Assembly (NCBI GenBank): GCA_905250125.1
Contig: CAJNOL010000402.1
Coordinates: 4,223-68,222 of the forward strand
Length of the DNA: 64,000 nucleotides
Reading direction: 5' to 3'
From: Rotaria sordida
Lineage: Eukaryota; Rotifera; Eurotatoria; Philodinida; Philodinidae
Shown here: positions 45,588 to 53,646 of the stretch, piece by piece
Position numbering within the stretch: position 1 is the first letter of the stretch
How the letters are laid out: each line of letters begins with the position of its first letter
Position numbers and translations under genes: made by a program
The notes under the pieces: generated by a model
Told to the model about the DNA's origin: nothing
Seen by the model: the letters and a program-made list of their open reading frames with translations, nothing else
The model's database searches: none

Positions 45588-46902
45588 ATTGCCCGCTTAC
45601 CACCCTAACGTTTATTTGCCCTATTAACATGTTGCATTTTTCAATCACCTCCTTCCCAACAGGCAGTAGCAAACCATTGCGTTTCTGCTCACCGGAATTA
45701 ACCAGGCTCTCCCCCTGCCAAGGGGGAGTACTCTCATCGTAAGATGAGAGGGAGGGGGTGGGCTCCTCTTGCACACCCATCTTCTTCCCCTGCACAAAAT
45801 TATCGTCCTCATCAAAATACCCTCTCGATTCCATTTCGGCCACCGCCACGGGATTGTCTAACGGATTATACGTAGCGGCATTTTTACTTGTCATACCCGG
45901 ATACCAGCGTGTAGGCCTCTCGCTGGGTTTCTCTTCGCTAATGCTGCTTACCCAACTGCGTATGGTACTTTCGGGTAAGTCCATCAACTCGGCAATCTTC
46001 CTAAAGCTTACCCCTTCGCGCCTAAAAGCTTCGGCAGTCATAATCTTATCCCTGCGTACTTTCTCTTTGCTGCGGGGCAACTGGTGCTTTTCAAAACTAT
46101 CCTCTTCAAACTCCAAACTTAGGGCATGCGTTTCTTCGTTTTCTACAATGTCAAACACAGCGACTTTGCCCGCAATTTCCCACATTCGGTTTTTGCATTT
46201 AAGGTGCTTTATATACCGTTGCTGCGGATATTTATGGCTGCGGCAAATACTCACCACGCTATCGGCAAACGGAGTGGTAAACTGATGCTTATAGGTATGA
46301 TATAACTCCACCGGACGGCCCGTGTTGCGGGTACGTGTATTCACAACAAGCAATACCGACAGGTTCCGCTCCCTGCGTAACACCTCTACCACTTGCAGAA
46401 ACTCAATCCACTGCATATTGCTCAGGTTAAGGCGATCGGGTTGGTCAAAAACAAGTACGGTAGCCTGTGTTTTGTCAAGCAGATTTACAAGTCCGCTTAC
46501 CAGCCAATCTTTAAATACGGTGTAGCTATTATACACGCCACTTTGTCCGTTGTTAAATACGGCGAAGAAGAAGTTACTCTCGGCTTCGGAGTTGGTTTCT
46601 CCAAAGCGTTCGGTAAAGCCCTGCTTGTCATATTCGTGCCCAATGTAGAGTACTTTTCGGGGATGAATATCCTCCGCACCTGTTGCCATTTCTTTAGCCA
46701 GGTTAAGCGCCAGCAGCGTCTTTCCTGCTCCGGTGTCGCCGGTAAAAATGCATAGCTCGCCGGTAGCCCAATAGTCGCGCCATAGTAAGGGCCTTTTAGC
46801 AATAGGCTCGCGTTGCAGCAGGCCAACAAGCGGTTGTAATACAAAACTAGTTGTAGGTTCGCAGCCCACAGGCTGCAATACAGAATTCTCATTCATAATC
46901 AA
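45586..46902 (-). CDS. RecA-like AAA ATPase (RepA/AAA_25 type) with helix-turn-helix
   Basis: 438 residues; an alternative start lies two codons in, at 46896. Walker A is GDTGAGKTLLALNLA (about 55-70) and a Walker B-like strand ends TVLVFDQPDRLNL, followed by LSVLLVVNTRTR. Later residues (about 285-310) form a likely helix-turn-helix: AFRREGVSFRKIAELMDLPESTIRSWV. The layout resembles RepA/RadA-like ATPases carried by plasmids and integrated elements, but no replication origin or integrase is seen. Residues about 380-398 (PTPSLSSYDESTPPWQGE) are encoded by a palindromic repeat lying inside the gene. The N-terminus also contains a palindrome (46861-46876) and a doubled VLQP motif, so both ends may have been reshaped by repeats. 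Confidence 0.7.
   Translation of the reverse strand: MIMNENSVLQPVGCEPTTSFVLQPLVGLLQREPIAKRPLLWRDYWATGELCIFTGDTGAGKTLLALNLAKEMATGAEDIHPRKVLYIGHEYDKQGFTERFGETNSEAESNFFFAVFNNGQSGVYNSYTVFKDWLVSGLVNLLDKTQATVLVFDQPDRLNLSNMQWIEFLQVVEVLRRERNLSVLLVVNTRTRNTGRPVELYHTYKHQFTTPFADSVVSICRSHKYPQQRYIKHLKCKNRMWEIAGKVAVFDIVENEETHALSLEFEEDSFEKHQLPRSKEKVRRDKIMTAEAFRREGVSFRKIAELMDLPESTIRSWVSSISEEKPSERPTRWYPGMTSKNAATYNPLDNPVAVAEMESRGYFDEDDNFVQGKKMGVQEEPTPSLSSYDESTPPWQGESLVNSGEQKRNGLLLPVGKEVIEKCNMLIGQINVRVVSGQ
45707..45764. repeat. Palindromic element inside the ATPase coding sequence
   Basis: Two hairpins in a row: CTCCCCCT-gcca-AGGGGGAG (45709-45728) and CTCTCATC-gtaa-GATGAGAG (45731-45750), followed by GGAGGGGGTGGG. 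Hairpin plus G-run is the style of the intergenic repeats in this window. The reading frame passes through intact. Confidence 0.7.
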
Positions 46903-46994
46903 TGTAGGGTAGTAGGTTTAATCTACAAAGATATAAAATATTATATTAAAATGAAAGTTAAGATTTTATCTCGCTGATATTGCGCAGGAATAAA

Positions 46995-47200
46995 TATCCC
47001 CTCTGGAGAGGGGTGCAGAGCGGAGCGAAGGCAGGGTGTGTCCCCGAAAAAAATGCTCCGCGAAAGAATATCCCCTCTGGAGAGGGGTGCCGAGCGAAGC
47101 GACGGCGGGGTGTGTCCCCGCAAAAAAAAATGCTGCCCGAAAAAAATATCCCCTCTCAAGAGGGGTGCCAAGCGAAGCGAAGGCGGGGTGTGTCACCACG
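46995..47200 (+). repeat. Three tandem two-hairpin repeats (family C units 1-3)
   Basis: Units start near 46995, 47069 and 47147. Each has the palindrome CCCCTCTnnnnGAGGGG-type core (46998-47013, 47072-47087, 47150-47165), then TGC-variable stem-GGC and GGGGTGTGTC. Between units lies an A-rich linker with ATGCT, also repeated, giving a period of about 74-78 bases. Together with an AT-rich leader they fill the 320-base gap between the ATPase and the DUF559 gene. Units 4 and 5 occur inverted at 47605 and 50676. Confidence 0.88.
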
Positions 47201-47223
47201 AAGAAAAATTATATATTAGCAGC

Positions 47224-47625
47224 ATGAGCAAGCCTCGCCGCCAGATAATTGCCTACAATCCTATACTTAAAGAATATGCCCGCAAGCTTAGGAACAACAG
47301 CACTAAGAGCGAAGTTATTCTTTGGCAACATTTAAAAAACAAACAATTATTGGGTTATGATTTTGACAGACAAAAGCCCGTAGATAATTATATACTTGAT
47401 TTCTTTTGTTATGATTTAATGCTTGGGATAGAGATAGACGGAGCAACGCACACATGGGAAGAGGTAAAGACAAATGATATAATTAGAGAAAATAAATTAA
47501 AAGAAATAGGTATAACCATATTACGCTTTGAAGACGACCAAGTAAAAGCAGATGCTGAATATGTGGTTAGAGAAATTACAAAATGGATAGTGCAAAATAA
47601 CGAAACACACCCCGTCAAAGCATAG
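47224..47625 (+). CDS. DUF559 (Vsr-like) endonuclease domain protein
   Basis: 133 residues from the ATG at 47224. The frame is open back to 47038, but that extension only translates the repeats, so it is rejected. The DUF559 fold is plain: ARKLRNNSTKSEVILWQHLKN, FDRQKPVDNYILDFFCYD with an Asp, LGIEIDGATH with the acidic pair, and ITILRFEDDQV. These proteins are small restriction-endonuclease-like nucleases related to Vsr and are of largely unknown role. The last residues (THPVKA) are encoded by repeat unit 4, which overlaps the stop codon. With three direct units upstream and one inverted downstream, the gene looks like the payload of a repeat-bound element. Confidence 0.88.
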   Translation: MSKPRRQIIAYNPILKEYARKLRNNSTKSEVILWQHLKNKQLLGYDFDRQKPVDNYILDFFCYDLMLGIEIDGATHTWEEVKTNDIIRENKLKEIGITILRFEDDQVKADAEYVVREITKWIVQNNETHPVKA

Positions 47626-47651
47626 CTTTGACACCCCTCTCAAGAGGGGAT
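47605..47651 (-). repeat. Family C repeat unit 4 (inverted), overlapping the DUF559 stop
   Basis: The reverse complement reads ATCCCCTCTTGAGAGGGG, then TGTCAAAGC-TAT-GCTTTGAC, then GGGGTGTG. The second stem is a perfect palindrome with different bases from units 1-3, so the stem is kept while its sequence changes. The core palindrome is 47634-47649. Confidence 0.85.
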
Positions 47652-47668
47652 AAAGTCCTACCAATAAA

Positions 47669-47968
47669 TTAGAGAGAATTAATAAATTCACTAATAGATC
47701 TACTATCTGTAACTGGCATCTCTGTTAAAGAAATGTCTTTAAACTCATGTAAATCGTGATCATCATCCGTTATTGTCTCAAAAAACAAACTTGGTATACC
47801 TGCTTTTGAAGTATTGAAAAATTCCCCATCAATCAATCTAGAGCTAATCTTGTTTTCTAATTCTGTTATAGTCAAATTGTCTGTATTAGAAAATATGACA
47901 GAGCCGTACTGCTTATAGTTTCCAGCATCTCTATAGAGATAGTTAAATTCGATATTACCTGTACCCAT
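47669..47968 (-). CDS. Small conserved hypothetical protein (RDAGNYK type)
   Basis: 99 residues without signal peptide or membrane segment. It begins with IEFNYLYRDAGNYKQYGSVIF and has a second block LIDGEFFNTSKAGIPSLFF, then DDDHDLHEFKDISLTE. From memory, small proteins with this YRDAGNYK ... DHxxHEF pattern recur in many bacteria without assigned function. It is AT-rich like the rest of the island and is divergent from the helicase gene at 48074, so it may belong to the same module. Confidence 0.65.
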   Translation of the reverse strand: MGTGNIEFNYLYRDAGNYKQYGSVIFSNTDNLTITELENKISSRLIDGEFFNTSKAGIPSLFFETITDDDHDLHEFKDISLTEMPVTDSRSISEFINSL

Positions 47969-48073
47969 GGCTGTGTAATTTTAATAACTCAAAACTAATA
48001 TGGAATTTTACAACTCCCATAAAATCATCAAATAACTTTAAATGAATACATTTACCCAATAACTATTTGCGCA

Positions 48074-50047
48074 ATGAAACGCCACCTATATACCAATAGT
48101 ATTGCTGGATTTATAAATGATGATCCGTCACAAATTATTGGCACACTTATTACTAATTATTCATTTGATTTAACTCAAACTCAAAGGGATGCGTGGAAAT
48201 ATGAAATTGAGCTTTTAAAAAACATATTGCCAGGAATAGATGGGGCAATTTATTTTGAATACTCAATACCCCGAATGGGTAAGCGAATAGACGTAGTTCT
48301 TATTATTAAAAATGTAGTTTTTGTTATCGAGTTTAAAGTAGGCGAAGCCGATTTTACATTAAGCGCAATAGATCAAGTGTGGGATTATGCTTTGGACTTA
48401 AAAAACTTTCATGATGCAAGCCATAAAGTTTGGATAGCTCCAGTAATTGTCGCTACTAAGGCAAAAGATTTGTTTACAGAAATCATTGCTACACCCCACA
48501 ATGACAACTTACTCTTCCCTATAAAAACAAACCTACGCCTTTTAAAAGATGTTATAGATAATGTACTGGCATTTGCCGATGGGGACAATATAAATACAAC
48601 CGATTGGGATAATGGAAGGTATTCGCCAACGCCTACTATAATTGAGGCTGCCATGGCATTGTATAACAACCATTCTGTTGCTGATATATCTCGAAGTGAT
48701 GCGTCGGCAAAAAACCTAACGCTAACAACAAAAACTATTTCGGCTGTTATTCATGACTCAAAAACAAACTCGCATAAATCTATTTGTTTTGTAACAGGTG
48801 TGCCTGGTGCAGGCAAAACATTAGTTGGCCTTGATATTGCCACCAAAAACATGGATAAAGATGCTGGTACTACAAGTGTATTTTTATCTGGCAATGGCCC
48901 TTTGGTTTCTATTTTAAGAGAAGCACTAACAAGAGATAGAGTTAAGCGAGAAAAAGCCAAAGGCAACAAAATAAAAAAAGGGGAAGTAAGTAGCGAGGTA
49001 AAAGTGTTTATTCAAAATGTACACCACTTTAGAGATGACTGCCTAGCTGACAAAGCCCCGCCAATTGACCATGTTGCAATTTTTGATGAGGCTCAACGTG
49101 CTTGGAATCATGAGCAAACAGCAAGTTTTATGCTTCGCAAAAAAGGCACTGACAATTTTATGTATTCTGAGCCTGAGTTTTTAGTTTCCTGTTTGGACCG
49201 ACATAAAGATTGGGCTGTTGTTGTATGCCTTGTTGGGGGTGGGCAAGAAATAAATACTGGAGAAGCGGGAATTAGTGAATGGATAGAATCAATTAATCGA
49301 TCATTTAAACATTGGAAAGTGTTCGTTTCTTCAAGGCTAACAGACAGTGAGTATGCTGCTGGAAATGCCCTGCATTTGCTAGAGAACAATGAGAATGTTT
49401 TTAAAAAGGACGAATTACATTTAGATGTATCTATGCGTTCATTTCGCGCCGAACACTTGTCTGAATTAGTAAAAAATATCCTCGATTTAAATATTCCAAG
49501 CTCAACATTATCCTATAATAGCATAAAGAAAAAATACCCCTTGGTATTAACCCGCGACCTGAATAAAGCCAAGAAATGGTTAAAAGCTAAAGCTCGTGGA
49601 AGTGAACGATATGGTATAGTTGTATCATCACAAGCACAACGTTTAAAGCCTCATGCTATAGATGTTAAAACACCTATAGACCCAATACATTGGTTTTTAG
49701 ATGATAAGGATGATGTACGTTCTTCGTATTATTTGGAAGATGTCGCTACGGAATTTCATGTTCAGGGCTTGGAATTAGACTGGGCTTGTGTTGTGTGGGA
49801 TGCTGACTTTAGATACGCGGCAAACGGTTGGCTGCCTTTTTCATTTGTGGGCAGCAAATGGCATAACATAAAAAAAGAAGAGCGAAAACAATACCTTAAA
49901 AATGCTTATCGTGTTTTGCTAACGAGAGCTAGGCAAGGAATGGTTATTGTTGTACCAGACGGAAATAGTGAAGATCATACTAGAAAATCTGAGTATTATG
50001 ATAGCACTTACAATTATCTAAAAGAAATTGGCATAGAAGAAATATAA
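48074..50047 (+). CDS. PD-(D/E)XK nuclease-DUF2075 helicase fusion protein
   Basis: 657 residues. The N-terminal domain has a PD-(D/E)XK-like pattern: E62, D73 in KRIDVVL, E86-x-K88 in [10 protein letters not shown], and Q101/Y105 in QVWDYAL. The DUF2075 helicase part has Walker [12 protein letters not shown] (242-249), Walker B FDEAQRAW (337-344), motif [15 protein letters not shown] (386-397), [17 protein letters not shown] and the arginine-finger motif [13 protein letters not shown] (about 608-622). DUF2075 belongs to superfamily 1-like helicases related to Schlafen proteins, and nuclease-helicase fusions of this type occur in phage-defence loci. The base composition is clearly more AT-rich than the chromosome. 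It overlaps the next gene by one base (TAATG). Confidence 0.85.
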   Translation: MKRHLYTNSIAGFINDDPSQIIGTLITNYSFDLTQTQRDAWKYEIELLKNILPGIDGAIYFEYSIPRMGKRIDVVLIIKNVVFVIEFKVGEADFTLSAIDQVWDYALDLKNFHDASHKVWIAPVIVATKAKDLFTEIIATPHNDNLLFPIKTNLRLLKDVIDNVLAFADGDNINTTDWDNGRYSPTPTIIEAAMALYNNHSVADISRSDASAKNLTLTTKTISAVIHDSKTNSHKSICFVTGVPGAGKTLVGLDIATKNMDKDAGTTSVFLSGNGPLVSILREALTRDRVKREKAKGNKIKKGEVSSEVKVFIQNVHHFRDDCLADKAPPIDHVAIFDEAQRAWNHEQTASFMLRKKGTDNFMYSEPEFLVSCLDRHKDWAVVVCLVGGGQEINTGEAGISEWIESINRSFKHWKVFVSSRLTDSEYAAGNALHLLENNENVFKKDELHLDVSMRSFRAEHLSELVKNILDLNIPSSTLSYNSIKKKYPLVLTRDLNKAKKWLKAKARGSERYGIVVSSQAQRLKPHAIDVKTPIDPIHWFLDDKDDVRSSYYLEDVATEFHVQGLELDWACVVWDADFRYAANGWLPFSFVGSKWHNIKKEERKQYLKNAYRVLLTRARQGMVIVVPDGNSEDHTRKSEYYDSTYNYLKEIGIEEI

Positions 50048-50664
50048 TGGAATTAAAACAAAGACATATACTTATTGATACCAGAGGTGCATCTGAAATA
50101 TTAAATGATGTCATTCCACAGCATTACAATAAGATTTTTGATTCGATATTAATTGATAGAAAGGATGCGATAAATTTTACATATAGTATTGATAATAATC
50201 AATATAAACTCATATCCATTGAAAACAATATTTTCAAAAATAACCTTGTTTTAATTGATACTTTATTCCCAAAAATATTAAGTGCTTTTTTAATAAATGG
50301 GTTCAAAACAAGAACTACAAAAATATCAGAATTAGCAAGTTTGGTAACTGAAGACAATCCTTTGGGTTATGATTATTCTTATAATCAGGATTTCTATTAT
50401 CATAAAATAAAACGATTTTTATTTGAGATAGCTTTAGGAATGAACTCTTCTGATGTGTGGTATGGCAACCATTCTTCTAATGGATTTATTAATGAAATGG
50501 CAAATGAAACTATCTGTTATCATGCATTTCACATAAATCAATTTGAAAACTATCTTTTCAATAATTCTTATTTAGAAACTACAACTGAAGGTAATTACGG
50601 AAAAATCTATGAAGAAAATGGAGAGCAATTACTAAAGCTAAATCTGCAAATTCGTTTCAGTTAA
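50047..50664 (+). CDS. Protein resembling the C-terminal part of HpaII-family restriction endonucleases
   Basis: 205 residues, no signal or membrane segment. The segments INFTYSID, KIKRFLFEIALGMNSSDVWYGN, CYHAFHINQFENYLFNNS and the end YEENGEQLLKLNLQIRF match, from memory, the order of blocks in the second half of HpaII-type enzymes. Those enzymes are about 350 residues, so the N-terminal third with its nuclease core appears absent. No DNA methyltransferase is encoded nearby. The ATG overlaps the stop of the nuclease-helicase gene by one base, so the two are made together. It could be a recognition subunit for the upstream nuclease. The family call is tentative. Confidence 0.5.
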   Translation: MELKQRHILIDTRGASEILNDVIPQHYNKIFDSILIDRKDAINFTYSIDNNQYKLISIENNIFKNNLVLIDTLFPKILSAFLINGFKTRTTKISELASLVTEDNPLGYDYSYNQDFYYHKIKRFLFEIALGMNSSDVWYGNHSSNGFINEMANETICYHAFHINQFENYLFNNSYLETTTEGNYGKIYEENGEQLLKLNLQIRFS

Positions 50665-50675
50665 ACTCCGCTAAA

Positions 50676-50721
50676 ACACACCCCGCCTTCGTTTCGCTCG
50701 GCACCCCTCTCAAGAGGGGAT
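50676..50721 (-). repeat. Family C repeat unit 5 (inverted), closing the island
   Basis: The reverse complement is ATCCCCTCTTGAGAGGGGTGCCGAGCG...GGCGGGGTGTG, almost the same as unit 3 (47147-47200) but inverted. It begins 12 bases after the last island gene and ends 7 bases before the OstA-like gene stop. Confidence 0.85.
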
Positions 50722-50727
50722 AAAAAA

Positions 50728-52257
50728 CTAAGGCACAAAAATATCCTCCCTTTTCATTGGGCGTTCGGTGATGCGCCACTTAAAGTCTTTTAGCTGGAGT
50801 TCTTTGGGTGGAAGTTCGTTTAGGGGATATAAGGTGGCGGCGGGCTTGGTAATAAAGGTGATGCGCTCTATCTTATTCTCTTTGGTGTAGATAACAAGGT
50901 CGGAACAATCGGCGCGGTTTACACCCGTATAGGCCTTGCCGTCTTTAGCGTAGTATATGGTTTGCCCGTTGCCGTAGACGTTAATCTTCCGGAGCTGGTT
51001 GTCTACAAAATGCCCCACTATCTTCTTCCCTTTTACCTGGTTAAACCAGGCGCTGACGCTGTCTTCTTCGGATATTACAAAGGCTACATCGTACATATCC
51101 AGCTGCTTGATTTTGCCCTTGTTGGTTTTAATCTCTATGTAGTTGGCGGTAAGCTGGTTTTCATCAGTCCACAGCACCGGCTTATGGAACATTTTGAGGA
51201 TAGAATCGAGATAGGAAAACACCAGCGAATCGCACTTGCCCTGCATATCGGCCTTAAAAAACTTAACCTTATAATGGGCAAACAGCGTGCGGTATTCTTT
51301 GCAGGTGTCGTACTCGGCACGCAGGGTATCGGCATGGAGAAACAGCGTGTCTTTATCAAACAACTGGGCCAGTTCGGCATTGCCAAACACAATCATTTTT
51401 TCGCGGTCTTCCTCGTAAAAACCTTTGTCGCCTTTAATAACAATATTTTGTGCTGTATCGGCTAACACCACATGCCCAAAGCCACGGCCTATGCCCTTTT
51501 TACGGTTATAGAACAAGCTGTCTCCGCTTAACTTCTGCTTGCCCGATATGATGTAGGCATTGCGGTTAAACTGGGCTAAATCGCGCTTGGTATCGTACCA
51601 ACCATTTTCGCAATAGATGAAATTCTCTTTAGATACAATGGTTGTAGGCCCAAAGAAATACGATGTTTCGTTAATGGTGTTGTAGCGCAGGGTGTCGCCC
51701 GTCATGGTGTACTTGGGGTTAACCAACTCTACCTTGTTGCGGAAGTAAAACTGCTTGCTCTTAGAATAGTAATAGCCCACCTTGCTGGTAAGCACGTTGT
51801 TGTTTTGGCGACTTACAATTTTACCGCCGGTGTTGTAGGTGGCTATGCCGGCGTTAACATCGTAGATAAGCTTATCGGTAGTAACGGTGTTGTTCTTTTC
51901 AATAAGCACCACGTTACCCGTCATAACCGCCAGTTTTTTGTTGCCGTCGTACTTCAGTTTATCGCCGTACATGTTTACCGAGTCGCCCTGAACAATATGT
52001 ACCTGGCTAAAGGCATCTAAGGAGTTGGTAAGGGTGTAGAGGTATGCGCTGTCGCAGTAGAGCAGCACATCGTCGTGCTTAAAGGCTACGTTGCCCACTA
52101 AACGCTTAACATCTTTGCCCAGGCGCTCGTCTACCTGCAGGTAATCAGAGTTAAGAAGCTCTACCTGTGTTGGCTTCTCGTCTTTAGCGGGCACCTTCTG
52201 CTGCCCCTTTACCAAAAGGGAAGCACATAATGCCAATGCCAAAAACAGGTGCCTCAT
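50728..52257 (-). CDS. OstA-like/LptA-family periplasmic protein
   Basis: About 509 residues (ATG at 52257; another two codons upstream). Signal peptide MRHLFLALALCASLLVKGQ, then repeated beta-strand motifs of the OstA/LptA beta-jellyroll: VGNVAFKHDDVLLYCDSAYL, VHIVQGDSVNMYGDKLKYDG, VMTGNVVLIEK, VELVNPKYTMTGDTLRYN and so on. OstA-like proteins carry LPS or another glycolipid across the periplasm or assist LptD; Bacteroidota have this longer version. It ends at the edge of the accessory island and seems to head back into ordinary chromosome. Confidence 0.85.
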   Translation of the reverse strand: MRHLFLALALCASLLVKGQQKVPAKDEKPTQVELLNSDYLQVDERLGKDVKRLVGNVAFKHDDVLLYCDSAYLYTLTNSLDAFSQVHIVQGDSVNMYGDKLKYDGNKKLAVMTGNVVLIEKNNTVTTDKLIYDVNAGIATYNTGGKIVSRQNNNVLTSKVGYYYSKSKQFYFRNKVELVNPKYTMTGDTLRYNTINETSYFFGPTTIVSKENFIYCENGWYDTKRDLAQFNRNAYIISGKQKLSGDSLFYNRKKGIGRGFGHVVLADTAQNIVIKGDKGFYEEDREKMIVFGNAELAQLFDKDTLFLHADTLRAEYDTCKEYRTLFAHYKVKFFKADMQGKCDSLVFSYLDSILKMFHKPVLWTDENQLTANYIEIKTNKGKIKQLDMYDVAFVISEEDSVSAWFNQVKGKKIVGHFVDNQLRKINVYGNGQTIYYAKDGKAYTGVNRADCSDLVIYTKENKIERITFITKPAATLYPLNELPPKELQLKDFKWRITERPMKREDIFVP

Positions 52258-52307
52258 ACGCATGTAAAGGTAGTAAACAAAAAGCGGGCTAAATTATTGC
52301 GCCGGGA

Positions 52308-52622
52308 CTAGGCTTTTTTGGCCTCGTTGCCCTGTAAATACTTCTTATCGGTATAAAAGGTGCCAAAGGGAAGTAAAGAGCCTACAAACAGTATTAACGC
52401 CTTTTTAACGCTCCATTTAAACTCTAAGGTTGCCTGTAGAATAAGTATGCAATACAGGATAAAAAGCACCCCGTGCGCCATGCCTAAATACTTAACCGGC
52501 ATTGGGTTTTTGCCAAGGGCTTCTAAGTATTTGATGGGAACGGCAACGCCAAGGAGCAGAAGGTACGATATGCCCTCTATAATGCCTGTTAAACGCAGGC
52601 GGCCAATAAGTGTACTAAGCAT
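52308..52622 (-). CDS. DUF3817 membrane protein
   Basis: 104 residues with three hydrophobic helices. It begins LRLTGIIEGISYLLLLGVAVPIKY and has the DUF3817 motif GMAHGVLFILYCILIL in the middle, then FVGSLLPFGTFY near the end. Members are small inner-membrane proteins of unknown function. Its start overlaps the end of the DUF502 gene by 8 bases, so the two are coupled. Confidence 0.87.
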   Translation of the reverse strand: MLSTLIGRLRLTGIIEGISYLLLLGVAVPIKYLEALGKNPMPVKYLGMAHGVLFILYCILILQATLEFKWSVKKALILFVGSLLPFGTFYTDKKYLQGNEAKKA

Positions 52623-53289
52623 CGGTATCTATATCTGTTGATTGTTCTTTCTTTTCGTCTTTGGCTTTCTCATCGTGGTCTTTTAGCCTTGTTACCCCAC
52701 CCGACACGGCAAACTTCATCAGCTCCGAAGCCTCTACTCCATGTATGGGCCGAACGTTGCCATTGGGCACTATAAACAGGTTGCCCGAGAAGTTATACGA
52801 GTGCGGAATGTACACCGCGCACTTGCCGCCTTCTATGCCCAGTTCGGTAAGGTCTGTTTCGGTGATGAAGCCTACGCGCTCTATCTCGTCGGCACTGTTC
52901 ATTTTGATGAGTACAGGGCGGTTAAAGCGCTTTTCTTTTCCCAGAAAAGCCTCCATAAAATCGCGGGCTGAGGTGTAGATAACCTTAACTACGGGAACAC
53001 GCTCCAACAAATCATCAACGTTATCAAATACAAACGTGAAGATGATTTTTGACGATAGAAACCCGAGCGTAGTTATGCAAATAGCGGCTATTAAAATGCC
53101 TAAGCCCGGCACCTGCCAAGCCTCGGGTAAAATGCCGTTAATACCCCTGTCGGTACTCTCAAATAACCAAAAGATCAGGTACGCGGTAAGGCCAATTGGG
53201 GCCAAAAACAGCATTCCCTGGAAAAAGTAGCCCATCAATCTACGAAAGAGTGAACGGGCCAAATTTTGGGTTTTAGGCATTCTATCCAT
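52615..53289 (-). CDS. DUF502 membrane protein
   Basis: 224 residues; an internal ATG three codons in is an alternative start. Two transmembrane helices (about 18-42 and 62-88) flank a short loop. Conserved DUF502 segments are VPVVKVIYTSARDFMEAF, RVGFITE and VYIPHSYNFSGNLFIVPNGNVRPI. A charged C-terminal tail (KDEKKEQSTDIDTD) is probably cytoplasmic. DUF502 proteins are found widely in bacteria and plants with no established role. It lies between the MmcQ/YjbR and DUF3817 genes in a tight operon. Confidence 0.88.
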   Translation of the reverse strand: MDRMPKTQNLARSLFRRLMGYFFQGMLFLAPIGLTAYLIFWLFESTDRGINGILPEAWQVPGLGILIAAICITTLGFLSSKIIFTFVFDNVDDLLERVPVVKVIYTSARDFMEAFLGKEKRFNRPVLIKMNSADEIERVGFITETDLTELGIEGGKCAVYIPHSYNFSGNLFIVPNGNVRPIHGVEASELMKFAVSGGVTRLKDHDEKAKDEKKEQSTDIDTDA

Positions 53290-53298
53290 GCTGCAAAG

Positions 53299-53646
53299 TT
53301 ACATCATTTCCCGCACCCGTTTGGGTAAACTTGCCACTATCAAATTGTACGAATCGTCTATCCATTCCATTACCTGTTTATCGCTAACAGAACCGTCTAC
53401 AACAACCGTGTTCCAATGTTGCTTGTTCATGTGGTAGCCGGGCAGCACGCAGCTAAATTCTTCGCGCAGGGCAATGGCTTTTTCGGGGTCGCATTTAAGG
53501 TTTACACTAACGGGGTTGCTGTTTATCCCCGTAAGGGCAAACATCTTGTTCATCACCTTAAAAACCAGCGTTTCGCTATCAAAAGGAAAGCTTTCGGTAA
53601 CGTGCTTTTTATCCATGCAGTATTCGCGGAGTTCTTCAATATTCAT
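53299..53646 (-). CDS. MmcQ/YjbR family protein
   Basis: 115 residues. Starts MNIEELREYCMDKKHVTESFPF, with the family motifs KVMNKMFAL, VNLKCDPEKAIALRE and GYHMNKQHWNTVVVDG. YjbR proteins have a CyaY-like fold and are annotated as DNA-binding, though a role is not proven. Its ATG overlaps the stop of the sugar transferase gene (TGATG), so it is coupled to that operon. Confidence 0.88.
   Translation of the reverse strand: MNIEELREYCMDKKHVTESFPFDSETLVFKVMNKMFALTGINSNPVSVNLKCDPEKAIALREEFSCVLPGYHMNKQHWNTVVVDGSVSDKQVMEWIDDSYNLIVASLPKRVREMM

Noticed and set aside
46995-47200. CRISPR array
   Set aside because: Only three units, spacers themselves are repeated (A-rich with ATGCT), the core is a strong palindrome, and no cas gene is near.
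46941-47219. Several open frames on both strands across the repeat array
   Set aside because: They exist because the repeats are GC-rich and lack stops in many frames; no family, leader or codon pattern.
47038-47223. Longer N-terminus for the DUF559 protein
   Set aside because: The extension only translates the repeats (basic, Arg/Lys-rich), and the conserved domain starts right after the ATG at 47224.
45586-50721. Prophage or plasmid integration
   Set aside because: The ATPase is RepA-like, but there is no integrase, capsid, mobilisation gene, tRNA or att-like direct repeat.
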